38,418 nt of DNA from Cyanobacteria bacterium FACHB-502. GTDB taxonomy: Bacteria; Cyanobacteriota; Cyanobacteriia; Elainellales; Elainellaceae. The stretch's first letter is position 1, and every line of letters begins with the position of its first letter. Position numbers and translations under genes: made by a program. Shown here one piece after another: positions 27,068 through 34,886 of the stretch. Location of the stretch: the NCBI GenBank assembly GCA_014695325.1, contig JACJNZ010000045.1, forward strand, positions 1 to 38,418, written 5' to 3'. Below the pieces are notes generated by a model that did no database searches, was not told the DNA's origin, and saw nothing but the letters and a program-made list of their open reading frames with translations.

Positions 27068-28054
27068 CTAAACCTGAGCAGGATGAGTGCCGGCTTGTGC
27101 GGATTGATCAATCGACTGATCTGCACTCAGCCTTGCCCGGAAATCCTCGATCGTGCGCTGCAAACCCTCTGTTAACGGAACGGTGGGCTGCCATCCAAGA
27201 TGGGTTTGAGCACGGGTAATATTTGGCTTGCGACGACGCGGATCATCTTGCGGTAGGGGCTTAAAGTCGATTGGCACATCGGGGTTAACCATTTGCTGAA
27301 CCGCTTGTGCCAGCTCTAGAATCGTGTACTCATCAGGATTCCCCAAATTTACGGGACCGATAAAGTCACCGTTCATCAGGCGCATCAACCCCTCAACCAG
27401 GTCAGAAACGTAGCAAAAACTGCGCGTTTGTGATCCCTGTCCGTAAACGGTAAGCGGCTGCCCCTGAAGTGTCTGCACAACAAAGTTGCTGACAACACGT
27501 CCGTCATTTTCCAGCATTCTTGGACCGTAGGTGTTGAAGATGCGAGCAACGCGAATTTCAACATCGTTCTGACGGTGATAATCAAATGCCAGGGTTTCTG
27601 CGACCCGTTTGCCTTCGTCATAGCAGCTCCGAATTCCGATCGGATTGACGTTGCCTCGGTAATCTTCCGTTTGGGGGTGGATTTCGGGATCGCCATACAC
27701 TTCAGAGGTGGAAGCCAACAAAAACCGAGCTTTCACCCGCTTTGCTAGCCCCAACATATTCAGTGTTCCCAGGACGTTGGTTTTAATCGTCTTAACAGGA
27801 TTGTACTGATAGTGAACGGGTGAGGCTGGACAAGCGAGATGATACACCTGGTCAACTTCCAGACGAATCGGCTCGGTAATATCATGGCGAATCAGCTCAA
27901 AATTAGGATTACCCAACCAGTGAGCAATATTTCGCTTGTGCCCCGTGTAAAAGTTATCTAAACAAAGAACTTCATGCCCCTGCTTCATCAGGCGATCGAT
28001 CAAGTGAGAACCAATAAATCCGGCGCCGCCCGTGACTAGAATTCGCATCGTCAT
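27068..28054 (-). CDS. UDP-glucuronate decarboxylase (UDP-xylose synthase)
   Basis: This 328-residue extended short-chain dehydrogenase oxidises UDP-glucuronate at C4, decarboxylates it and reduces it again, giving UDP-xylose. It has the NAD motif GGAGFIGS (9-16) and the catalytic Tyr145 and Lys149 in SCYDEGKR. The UXS-type sequence [20 protein letters not shown] and [13 protein letters not shown] separate it from UDP-galactose epimerases. The last 15 residues are a low-complexity Gln/Ala/Ser tail. A second ATG at 28048 (MRILVTGG) is equally possible as start. The gene is first in a pair with ugd. Its leader region contains mutually exclusive hairpins (28161-28198). Confidence 0.93.
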   Translation of the reverse strand: MTMRILVTGGAGFIGSHLIDRLMKQGHEVLCLDNFYTGHKRNIAHWLGNPNFELIRHDITEPIRLEVDQVYHLACPASPVHYQYNPVKTIKTNVLGTLNMLGLAKRVKARFLLASTSEVYGDPEIHPQTEDYRGNVNPIGIRSCYDEGKRVAETLAFDYHRQNDVEIRVARIFNTYGPRMLENDGRVVSNFVVQTLQGQPLTVYGQGSQTRSFCYVSDLVEGLMRLMNGDFIGPVNLGNPDEYTILELAQAVQQMVNPDVPIDFKPLPQDDPRRRKPNITRAQTHLGWQPTVPLTEGLQRTIEDFRARLSADQSIDQSAQAGTHPAQV

Positions 28055-28476
28055 GTTGCTTTTTCCCTATAACTGCCTTTCTCTCGATTACCTTGCGCTT
28101 TCCTGGGGATGATTTCCTCCTGATTCCGTCGATTACATGTAGAAATCTAGTTTTCTAGGGATGCTGTTCCTGGTTAAAAAATACAGCATTCTCAGGAAAT
28201 ACCCGTTGATTTTGTCTGCAAAACGAGATCTTATTGCAGAAAATTTACTCGGTTTTATATTCTCTTAACTTAGAAGAGATTTCCATTTATTCTCGTTCAG
28301 ACTGAGCAGCATTATTTGCTGTTTGTGCTGCTGAGGTTACTTCAGCCCAATGTGAAAGTGCTATAGGGACAATCAGTTAGTCTAGAACGGGCTGCAAGAT
28401 TATCCTGGTATAAAGCAGTGTTCCCAAAGCGATGCTTTGTTTGATAGTGCTGAACGACTGCTTTAATTAAGTTGCT
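28055..28476. other. Long gap upstream of the UDP-xylose genes
   Basis: No gene is seen in these 422 bases. Two structured elements occur: overlapping hairpin arms at 28161-28198 and a 10-bp inverted repeat (CTGAGCAGCA with TGCTGCTGAG, one mismatch) at 28302-28335. The sequence is AT-rich near 28240-28290. It probably contains the promoter and leader of the UDP-glucuronate decarboxylase gene. Confidence 0.5.
28161..28198 (-). promoter_or_regulatory. Overlapping hairpin arms in the UDP-xylose gene leader
   Basis: Four 6-base arms occur in the order ATGCTG (28161-28166), TTCCTG (28167-28172), CAGCAT (28184-28189) and CAGGAA (28193-28198). The first pairs with the third and the second with the fourth, so the two stems either exclude each other or form a pseudoknot. 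Position about 110-145 bases before the start codon would suit a leader switch. Confidence 0.4.
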
Positions 28477-28638
28477 CTACGGAGTGCTACTCTGCATATA
28501 AATCGTTTTGGTGGCGGATACTTCTCTCTCTGGAGTTTGCAGCAGCAGCGAAAGCGACCCTACTGTAAGCAGCGTCGTGAACATGGCAATCAGGAGCGGC
28601 ACAACGATTTCTTTTAAGCGATAAGCAGACATCATCAT
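28477..28638 (-). CDS. Small single-span membrane protein, 53 residues
   Basis: Three consecutive ATG codons begin at 28638, with GAGG a few bases upstream; the second or third ATG has the better spacing (7 or 10 bases). The product has a short basic start (MSAYRLKE), a hydrophobic helix of about 24 residues (IVVPLLIAMFTTLLTVGSLS, then LLLQ) and a polar tail ending in SSTP. It should be a single-span membrane peptide with its N terminus inside. It is not recognised as a known family. It lies 69 bases downstream of dprA on the same strand. Confidence 0.6.
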   Translation of the reverse strand: MMMSAYRLKEIVVPLLIAMFTTLLTVGSLSLLLQTPEREVSATKTIYMQSSTP

Positions 28639-28707
28639 AAAACCTCAAAAGACGGAAACACCCTGAATTGAGCTTCAGCCCTAGATATGTCCCATAACAT
28701 ACCCGAA

Positions 28708-29970
28708 TTACAACCGTGAATACCGTGCCCCACCAGACAGGGTGACTAACCCCATTAATTCAAGCTGAGTTAAGGCACTAAGCACTTGACCCGGCAGCAG
28801 CCCAGTTTCTTGAACAATTCGATCGACCAGAACGGGTTCTGCGGAAACGGCTGAAAACACCTGCTGTAGGTCAGTAGCTAATCCTTTCAGCGGTTCAGAG
28901 TGATTCACCCCATCAGGGGGGCGGCGAGGCAAAGCACTTTCGTCCAGGGGGGAATCGATCGATGAGTTAGACAGCAGGGAAAGCTGACTGGTGAGATTGG
29001 AGATTTGATTTCTAGAATCTTGATTTTTAGGATTTTGATGGACAGCTGCTCGATCGACGGCAGCACATGAAGACACAAGTTGCGGCAGCGATGCTAAGTT
29101 TTCTAGCAGCTCAGTTTCTCCCAGGATGAGGGCGGCTCCCTGGTTCAGCAGTTCCAGACAGCCTCTTGCCCGCGAATTGTCCAGCGAATTGGGCAGCACA
29201 TAGACATCGCGCCCATACTCATTTGCCAACCGTGCGGTAATTAGTGCCCCAGATTTTTGCGGAGCCTCTAGCACCAGCGTTGCTCGGCATAACCCTGCAA
29301 TAATGCGATTTCGACGCGGAAAATGAACCCGATCGGGCTGGGTTCCCGCCGGATATTCACTCAGCAGTAAGCCATGCTCGATAACTCGGCAGGCAAGCTC
29401 TTTGTTGCGCCAGGGATAAACCACGTCTACTCCCGTTCCCATGACCGCGATCGTGCGTCCTCCCGCTTCAAGACAGGCATGGTGGGCGATTGTATCAATG
29501 CCGTCTGCCAGTCCAGAAACGATGGTATAGCCTGCTTCAATCAGCGCAGTTGTAATCCGGCGCGTCCAGCGTTTGCCATACTCAGAAGGGCTGCGAGTGC
29601 CGACGATCGCGATACAGGGCGTTTGTCCCTGATTTTCTATCAGATCGACTGTGCCGCGATAGTAAAGGATAGGGGGAGGGTCAGCCATTTCCAGCAACAG
29701 TCGGGGATAACCCGCATCAGCAGGTGTCCAGAAGCAGGGATTTTCCTGCTCATGCTGTTGCAGCAGATTATGGGGATCAAGAGCCGATCGCGCTGCCCCG
29801 ATCGATTCAGCCGTTTGCCAGCCGACGCCTTCGATCGCTTGCAAATTTTCGGCAGGAGCAAACCAGGCAGCAGCCAGAGAACCAAAATGCAAATGCAACC
29901 GCCGCAGCAAGATTGCCCCTACACCAGCAATGTGGGACCAGGCAACCCAGTAAGCGCGATCGTCTTCCAC
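28708..29970 (-). CDS. dprA: DNA-processing protein DprA (DNA uptake)
   Basis: A 420-residue DprA/Smf protein that binds incoming single-stranded DNA during natural transformation and loads RecA. An N-terminal helix-hairpin-helix-like region (residues 10-60) precedes the Rossmann-like core. Core landmarks are IVGTRSPSEYGKRW, VSGLADGIDTIAHHACL, the FPRRNRIIAGL segment and ALITARLANEYGRDVYVLPN. A variable Ser/Asn-rich linker near 310-345 leads to a C-terminal winged-helix domain. It starts with GTG at 29970, preceded by AAAGGA at suitable distance. Presence fits a naturally competent cyanobacterium, although no other competence gene is in the window. Confidence 0.94.
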   Translation of the reverse strand: MEDDRAYWVAWSHIAGVGAILLRRLHLHFGSLAAAWFAPAENLQAIEGVGWQTAESIGAARSALDPHNLLQQHEQENPCFWTPADAGYPRLLLEMADPPPILYYRGTVDLIENQGQTPCIAIVGTRSPSEYGKRWTRRITTALIEAGYTIVSGLADGIDTIAHHACLEAGGRTIAVMGTGVDVVYPWRNKELACRVIEHGLLLSEYPAGTQPDRVHFPRRNRIIAGLCRATLVLEAPQKSGALITARLANEYGRDVYVLPNSLDNSRARGCLELLNQGAALILGETELLENLASLPQLVSSCAAVDRAAVHQNPKNQDSRNQISNLTSQLSLLSNSSIDSPLDESALPRRPPDGVNHSEPLKGLATDLQQVFSAVSAEPVLVDRIVQETGLLPGQVLSALTQLELMGLVTLSGGARYSRL

Positions 29971-30093
29971 GATTTCCTTTCCTTCAGGCAGGCTAAACGC
30001 AAGTCAGCTTAAAATGCCCAGAATCGCGAAAGTCAGAACGATAGCTGTTTACTCGAATGCTCGCAATGATGATCAGATTCAAACAGGTTTCGA

Positions 30094-30762
30094 TCACCTT
30101 TGCTGCTTGAGATACTCGAACACGCTTTTATCGCCAATATCGGGCGGAATTTGTTGGATCACTTTTCGGAATGCAAACACAACAAACAACCCTGCCCAGC
30201 TTGCCAGCAGAGTTTGTTCGACCTGGAGCGGCAGCAGTCCGGTGAGGTGTCCTAAGAGCAGCAGCGGAACGATCGGCGTAAGCAGCTTAGTTTCTAAGCG
30301 ATCGAAGCAGAAGGCTTCTTTAAAGAAAATTCCGGTTAGGGCAGCAAAGGCAAATCCTATGCCCAATAGCGTGAGCGGATAGCGATAGACCGTGGACACA
30401 AACGGTTCAGGGCTAAAGTGAGCCACAAAAAGCGAAGCGATCGCACCGATAAGCCAAAATGCTTGCAGCGTTCGGTGTAGGACTTTGAGATAAATGTGAA
30501 TGGTGAACAGGCTGATGCCCAGACCGATCGTAAACAGCGTGTAGAGCGGAGTCAGAAGCGACTGGATGAAGGGCTGATTCCCCTGAGTGAGTGCCAGGGT
30601 TGAACCGATCGCAAAACTAACTGCCGCGATCGTGAGTCCACCACGGTAAATGATTACTTCTCGGCGATCGTCTGGGGTGATCGTAAATTCGCCAAACTGC
30701 CCCTGATAGACCGGTGTGCTGCGAAGCACTTCTCCCTGCGAGGTCATCGTTTCAGTCTGCAT
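30094..30762 (-). CDS. DUF2301 integral membrane protein
   Basis: The 222-residue protein has about six membrane helices between residues 40 and 205 and matches my knowledge of the cyanobacterial DUF2301 family, whose function is not established. The N-terminal 35 residues are soluble (VYQGQFGEFTITPDDRREVI), and the C terminus ends in charged VIQQIPPDIGDKSVFEYLKQ. The start at 30762 has AGAGGG just upstream; a second ATG lies at 30747. It is upstream of dprA on the same strand with a 123-base gap. Confidence 0.85.
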   Translation of the reverse strand: MQTETMTSQGEVLRSTPVYQGQFGEFTITPDDRREVIIYRGGLTIAAVSFAIGSTLALTQGNQPFIQSLLTPLYTLFTIGLGISLFTIHIYLKVLHRTLQAFWLIGAIASLFVAHFSPEPFVSTVYRYPLTLLGIGFAFAALTGIFFKEAFCFDRLETKLLTPIVPLLLLGHLTGLLPLQVEQTLLASWAGLFVVFAFRKVIQQIPPDIGDKSVFEYLKQQR

Positions 30763-30880
30763 TGCCCTCTTTCCTCAGCTTGTAGTTTCCGATGCGTCCA
30801 CTTACTTCGATTGTAGTGCTGCTTCTCTCGGTTCCATTCATGCAATCAATAGAATAAAGCTATCGCGCTTGGAAGAACTC

Positions 30881-30961
30881 ATGCTAGAAGCAGACCCAGA
30901 ACCTGAGGCACAGCAGGGCAATCTCTACGAAACAGACTTTTATGCCTGGAAGTCCAAGTAA
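30881..30961 (+). pseudogene. Possible remnant of a DUF29 protein
   Basis: A 26-codon frame with GGAAG ahead of the ATG ends LYETDFYAWKSK. The LYxxDFYxW motif is how DUF29 proteins, common in cyanobacteria, begin, but the frame stops at once and no further DUF29 sequence follows. It is most likely a leftover 5' end. The match rests on about ten residues from memory. Confidence 0.3.
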
Positions 30962-31008
30962 TTTGGTTAGACTATTTGAGCAAGACGAATAGTTTTAATC
31001 TTGTAAAT

Positions 31009-31800
31009 CTACATTTCAACTTTCAAGTCAATCTCGTCTTCCCAGTTGAGCCGTAGCTGAAAGTGAGCATCACCCCCATTAATTGCAATTTCGACCCAGC
31101 CGTGACTGCCGACTAATGCAATTGGATTCCCCACTTCCGCTTCCCCATAACGCTGACAGCCCGGAATCGATCGCTTCTTTACTCGCACCGACCAGCGTTT
31201 ATTCTGAACTAGTTTACCGGGAATGTTGGTGATGACATTGCCAAATCGATCGATGTGCTGAATCCTCCCCTGATAGCCTGCTGCTGTTGTTTTATAGGAC
31301 ACAATCGAATTTTGAATTAAGGTATCTGAATCGATGATTTCTCCAAGTTTTGTAATTGAAACTCCAAGCGCGAGATGTGCGGCAACCGGAGCAAAAATAT
31401 CTCGTCCATGAAAAGTGTTGCTAGGGTCAGGAACGCGCCAGTACTGACGATCGCTTAATTCAACAGCCTGAACAACTGCTTTTGTCGTCATCAATCCTGT
31501 AAACAACCCGTTATCAGGACCAACCAGAAATCCATCTTCTAGCTCGATTGCAACTGCCCGACGATCGCTGCCTACCCCCGGATCAACAACAGCAACATGA
31601 ACCGTTCCCGACGGAAGATAAGGATAGGCATTGAGTAGATTAAACTGCGCCGCTGTAATATTTTGAGGCGGAATTTGATGGGTTAAATCAATGACTCGCA
31701 AACTTTGATCAATGCTGGCAATTACGCCTTTCATCACGCCGACATAAACGTCGTTTAAGCCAAAGTCAGTCAACAGCGTAATCAAGCGATTTGAAGGCAT
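31009..31800 (-). CDS. SAM hydroxide adenosyltransferase (DUF62, SAM hydrolase)
   Basis: A 263-residue member of the family that includes fluorinase and chlorinase. Most members use water to split S-adenosylmethionine into adenosine and methionine. The N-terminal TLLTDFGLNDVYVGVMKG (Asp12) binds SAM ribose. The hydrolase Asp-Arg-His set is visible as Asp73 and Arg80 in VVDPGVGSDRR and His131 in TFHGRD, which points to hydrolysis not halogenation. The C-terminal beta domain contains DRFGNVITNI. Length is normal. It stands alone on the minus strand, and its physiological role is not settled. Confidence 0.92.
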   Translation of the reverse strand: MPSNRLITLLTDFGLNDVYVGVMKGVIASIDQSLRVIDLTHQIPPQNITAAQFNLLNAYPYLPSGTVHVAVVDPGVGSDRRAVAIELEDGFLVGPDNGLFTGLMTTKAVVQAVELSDRQYWRVPDPSNTFHGRDIFAPVAAHLALGVSITKLGEIIDSDTLIQNSIVSYKTTAAGYQGRIQHIDRFGNVITNIPGKLVQNKRWSVRVKKRSIPGCQRYGEAEVGNPIALVGSHGWVEIAINGGDAHFQLRLNWEDEIDLKVEM

Positions 31801-31888
31801 AGCAGTACATAGTTAGGGGGATGGGAGTGCCTGGAAAGATGTGAAAGCGATCGCCCTGCCGTCGTAAAGTGTCACCTGGTTACGATCG

Positions 31889-32590
31889 CTACAATTCTGG
31901 CTTGATGCCCAAGGATCTCAACTGCTGCACCAACCGGGCTGCCCGTGCTTCAGCCTGTTGCGCTTGTTGCTGTGCCTGTTGCGCTTGTTGCTGTGCCTGT
32001 TCTGCCTCTTCTTCGGGCGACAGCACTAGAGTTTCCCCTTCTGTAAAGTAGCGCAAGACCCCCTCGCGAATTCCTAGATACAATCCAAGCGAATAACTCC
32101 ACAACAAACCTGATGCGTTAGGGGCAATGGGTTCATACTGCTGATTGACCAGACGGTAGCCTGCAAACTCTAACGTTTCGGGCGAAAACCAGAAATACTC
32201 TGGGGTGCGAAAGCGATTCTGATACAGTTCCTTCTTCAGGTTGCGATCTGTTCGGGCAGTTGAATCCGACAGGAGTTCGATAATCAGATCAGGATATTTG
32301 CCATCTTCCTCCCATACGACCCAGGATCTTCGCGGTCGTTTTTCGGTGTGCTTGACCAGGAAGAAATCTGGTCCGCGAAAATCTTTGTTCTTGAGCTGTT
32401 GTCGGCTGAAATAAATGGTGAGGTTTGCACCAATGAAGAAATCGGATCGATCGCGCCAGAGCCATTCTAGACAAGCGACTAACAGTGCCAGTTGAGTGTA
32501 GTGTAGAGAACTCTCCATTTCTGGCTCATCACTCTCTAATTGAGTTGCATCGGGCATCAAGTCTGCCAGTTGTTGTGCGGTGAGTGACAT
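31889..32590 (-). CDS. Uma2 family endonuclease-like protein (DUF820)
   Basis: A 233-residue Uma2 protein, a PD-(D/E)XK-type fold present in many copies in cyanobacterial genomes; biological role unclear. The core contains PDFFLVK, the acidic YPDLIIELLSDSTARTDRNLKK with likely metal and lysine residues, and PEYFWFSPETLEFAGYRL. The last 40 residues form a coiled coil of AQQQAQQ units encoded by a DNA tandem repeat (31956-31997). The start is the ATG at 32590. Codon use and position do not suggest recent arrival. Confidence 0.88.
   Translation of the reverse strand: MSLTAQQLADLMPDATQLESDEPEMESSLHYTQLALLVACLEWLWRDRSDFFIGANLTIYFSRQQLKNKDFRGPDFFLVKHTEKRPRRSWVVWEEDGKYPDLIIELLSDSTARTDRNLKKELYQNRFRTPEYFWFSPETLEFAGYRLVNQQYEPIAPNASGLLWSYSLGLYLGIREGVLRYFTEGETLVLSPEEEAEQAQQQAQQAQQQAQQAEARAARLVQQLRSLGIKPEL
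31956..31997 (-). repeat. Two 21-bp tandem repeats inside the Uma2 gene
   Basis: Two identical 21-bp units (31956-31976 and 31977-31997) encode seven-residue blocks rich in Gln and Ala in the C-terminal coiled coil, with a partial third unit. Unit length equals one heptad, so gain or loss of units would keep the frame. Confidence 0.85.
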
Positions 32591-32680
32591 CGAGGCATTT
32601 ACTCCTGAGCCAGAATAGTTTTTATTCTATAGCTGTATCAGCGACGTGAGTACAAAGGGGGAAAGGACGAAGCCAAATCG

Positions 32681-33208
32681 CTAGTCCCCGTCCCTTATCG
32701 GCTTCAGCGTCCACTGCCGCATATATTCGTAAAGGGCAATTGCCGCCGCTGTTTGCACATTGAGCGATTCCACCATGCCAAACTGCGGGATGCTCACGGT
32801 TCGATCGCATTTTTGCAAAATCTCTGGCGGAATGCCTGTCAACTCTTGACCCAGCACTAGAACCGATCGCTGCCGAAAAGCAAACTGCGGTAAAGGTTCT
32901 GAAATCGGACTCACAGATAATCCAACAATCTCATAGCCTTGCTGTTGTTGTTGGGTAAACCATTGGGGCAAGGCATCGATCGCGCAAGCAACGATCGGCT
33001 GCCACAGATGCGCGGAAACCGCCACGTTCCGAAAGGCATTGTGTTGCACGATCGCCTTGTCTGCCAGCACTAGAGATTCCAGCCGAAACGCTTCAACCGT
33101 ACGACAAAGGCTGCCCAAGTTCGCCGGATTTTGCACTAGAGAAGCACAAACAATCAGCGAATGCCGGGGCAGCACAGCATAGGAATGACGATCGCGGGGA
33201 GAGGTCAA
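32681..33208 (-). CDS. SpoU/TrmH family RNA methyltransferase
   Basis: A 175-residue SPOUT-fold enzyme that methylates a ribose 2'-OH in tRNA or rRNA using SAM bound in a knotted C terminus. Motif 1 is NPANLGSLCRTVEAF, motif 2 VLVLGQELTGIPPEIL and motif 3 IPQFGMVESLNVQTAAAIALYEYM. The target RNA is not evident. The frame is closed by a stop codon directly upstream, so the start must be TTG 33208 or a later GTG at 33175; both are weak. It begins 14 bases after the tldD stop, so the two genes probably form an operon. Confidence 0.9.
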   Translation of the reverse strand: MTSPRDRHSYAVLPRHSLIVCASLVQNPANLGSLCRTVEAFRLESLVLADKAIVQHNAFRNVAVSAHLWQPIVACAIDALPQWFTQQQQQGYEIVGLSVSPISEPLPQFAFRQRSVLVLGQELTGIPPEILQKCDRTVSIPQFGMVESLNVQTAAAIALYEYMRQWTLKPIRDGD

Positions 33209-33221
33209 TCAGCGATACCGA

Positions 33222-34607
33222 TTATCGTCCACCCACCACAACGTTATTAATTCGCACATGGGGACCACCAACGCTCACAGGCAGGGGAGACTGTCCACCT
33301 TTACCACAGCCGCCGTTCTTGTACACCGAGTCATTGCCGATCGCGTCGATATCCTTCAGGGTTTGGAAAACATTCCCGCTCAAAGTGACATCACTCACAG
33401 GCTCGGCAATCTCACCGTTGCGAATCATATAGCCTTCTGCCGCTGCAAAGGTAAACATCTCGCCGTTAGTTTGTCCGCCCAGCATTCGCACCGCATATAC
33501 CCCTTCTTCCACATTGCGAATCATGTCTTCAAAAGCATAGTCGCCACTTTCGATCCCGGTATTTGTCATACGGACGATCGGGGGATAGAGGGCACTGAGG
33601 GCGCGGGCGTTTCCAGTGGGTTCCTCGTGCAGTTTGCCTGCGGTTTCACGGTTGTGGAGTCGCTGGGTGAGGATGCCGTCTTTGATCAGATACTTGCGCT
33701 GTGCCGGAACGCCTTCATCGTCATATTTCAGCGAACCGGGTAGACCGGGCATCGTGCCATCATCCACAACATTGAGCTGCGGAATGGCGATCGGCTTACC
33801 CAGTACCAGCAATTCCTGCATGCGGGGATTCTCATAAACAAAATCCGCCTCAGACAAATGCCCAAACGCCTCGTGAATAAACACGCCCGACAGATAGGGA
33901 TCAAGCACAACAGTGTACTGTCCGCCTTTCACGGGCTTTGCCTCAAGCTGACGGACTGCCCGCTCTGCTGCACTTCGCACCTGTGCCTCGACCCCTTCTA
34001 GCACACCGTAGTCCGATCGCGAATGAATCGACTCAAAGCCCTGACGCACTACGCCGCCTTCACTTCTGGCAATAACGCCAAATCGTCCCGATACGTCTAG
34101 CCGCTCCTGGGCAATGCAAGAGCCGATCGAATTCACAAAATAAGTCGTGCTGAATCGATCGCTGTAGCCCGTCATCGTGGTTTGAATGCGCGGGTCAAAC
34201 TCCAGCAAAATTTGGTTGTACTGCTCGACCAGAGCGCGTTTGGCATCCAGAGAGATACCGCGTGGATCTCTGCCCAGCTCAACCGCCACATAATCTTGAA
34301 TTGGCGTCACAGTGGCGAGTTCGGTCGTTTCCTTGCCAACTAGCTTTGCCTGGGTGATCGCTTCTTCAATTCTTTGTTTCAGATCTGCCAGTCCGTTAAA
34401 GGTGACAAAGCTCCAGCCCCCGCAATGACAGGCTCTTACGCCTCCAGCTAGAGCAAAACTACGATCGACTGCATCCAACTGCTTGCCCCGATAGGCGATC
34501 GATGTCGATTCGCTTTGCTCCAGCCGAATTTCTAGATAATCGACCTGCTGTCGATAAGGGGCGATTGTCTCCAGCAACCGATCCTGTAGCGAAAGAGATG
34601 TAACCAC
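33222..34607 (-). CDS. tldD: TldD-type metalloprotease
   Basis: A 461-residue TldD/PmbA family protease. The zinc motif HEAFGH (245-250) followed by LSEAD is complete, and the C-terminal NGGCGKGGQSP with its cysteine is typical of TldD. TldD works with TldE (PmbA) to degrade unfolded peptides and trim modified precursors such as microcin B17 or PQQ-type peptides. No tldE is in the window, so the partner must be elsewhere. It starts with GTG 34607, with GGGAG six bases upstream. The methyltransferase gene follows after 14 bases. Confidence 0.94.
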   Translation of the reverse strand: MVTSLSLQDRLLETIAPYRQQVDYLEIRLEQSESTSIAYRGKQLDAVDRSFALAGGVRACHCGGWSFVTFNGLADLKQRIEEAITQAKLVGKETTELATVTPIQDYVAVELGRDPRGISLDAKRALVEQYNQILLEFDPRIQTTMTGYSDRFSTTYFVNSIGSCIAQERLDVSGRFGVIARSEGGVVRQGFESIHSRSDYGVLEGVEAQVRSAAERAVRQLEAKPVKGGQYTVVLDPYLSGVFIHEAFGHLSEADFVYENPRMQELLVLGKPIAIPQLNVVDDGTMPGLPGSLKYDDEGVPAQRKYLIKDGILTQRLHNRETAGKLHEEPTGNARALSALYPPIVRMTNTGIESGDYAFEDMIRNVEEGVYAVRMLGGQTNGEMFTFAAAEGYMIRNGEIAEPVSDVTLSGNVFQTLKDIDAIGNDSVYKNGGCGKGGQSPLPVSVGGPHVRINNVVVGGR

Positions 34608-34693
34608 CTGCGTCTCCCGTCTGCAATGAGTGTGAGCTTTAAGTTTGACTAAAGTTTGATTAATTAGTCTGATCGATCAGGGCAATGCTGTCC

Positions 34694-34798
34694 TTATTCC
34701 TCTAGTCTAAACCGGGATTCCCTTGATCGTAGATTGGTTTGGGCTTGCAGCGGTAGACTGGCCGAAATCACGGTCATGCTAATAAGACTTCCGGTCAC
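34694..34798 (-). pseudogene. Possible secreted-protein fragment
   Basis: A minus-strand frame reads upstream of GTG 34798 as GFLLAWV and continues TGSLISMTVISASLPLQAQ, which looks like a signal peptide with an AQA-type cleavage site, then TNLRSRESRFRLEE and a stop. The upstream half has no start codon in frame. It may be a decayed gene or chance. The rest of the 279-base gap holds nothing else. Confidence 0.2.
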
Positions 34799-34886
34799 AA
34801 CCCAGGCCAGCAGAAAACCTCCCGAACCGAGCGAGCAAGACGCCGATTCTTCAAGAGACTCAATCCTGCATTCCTACATGCATTGT

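Noticed and set aside
29374..30012. Plus-strand frame of 212 codons
   Set aside because: It is antisense to dprA, which has all family motifs.
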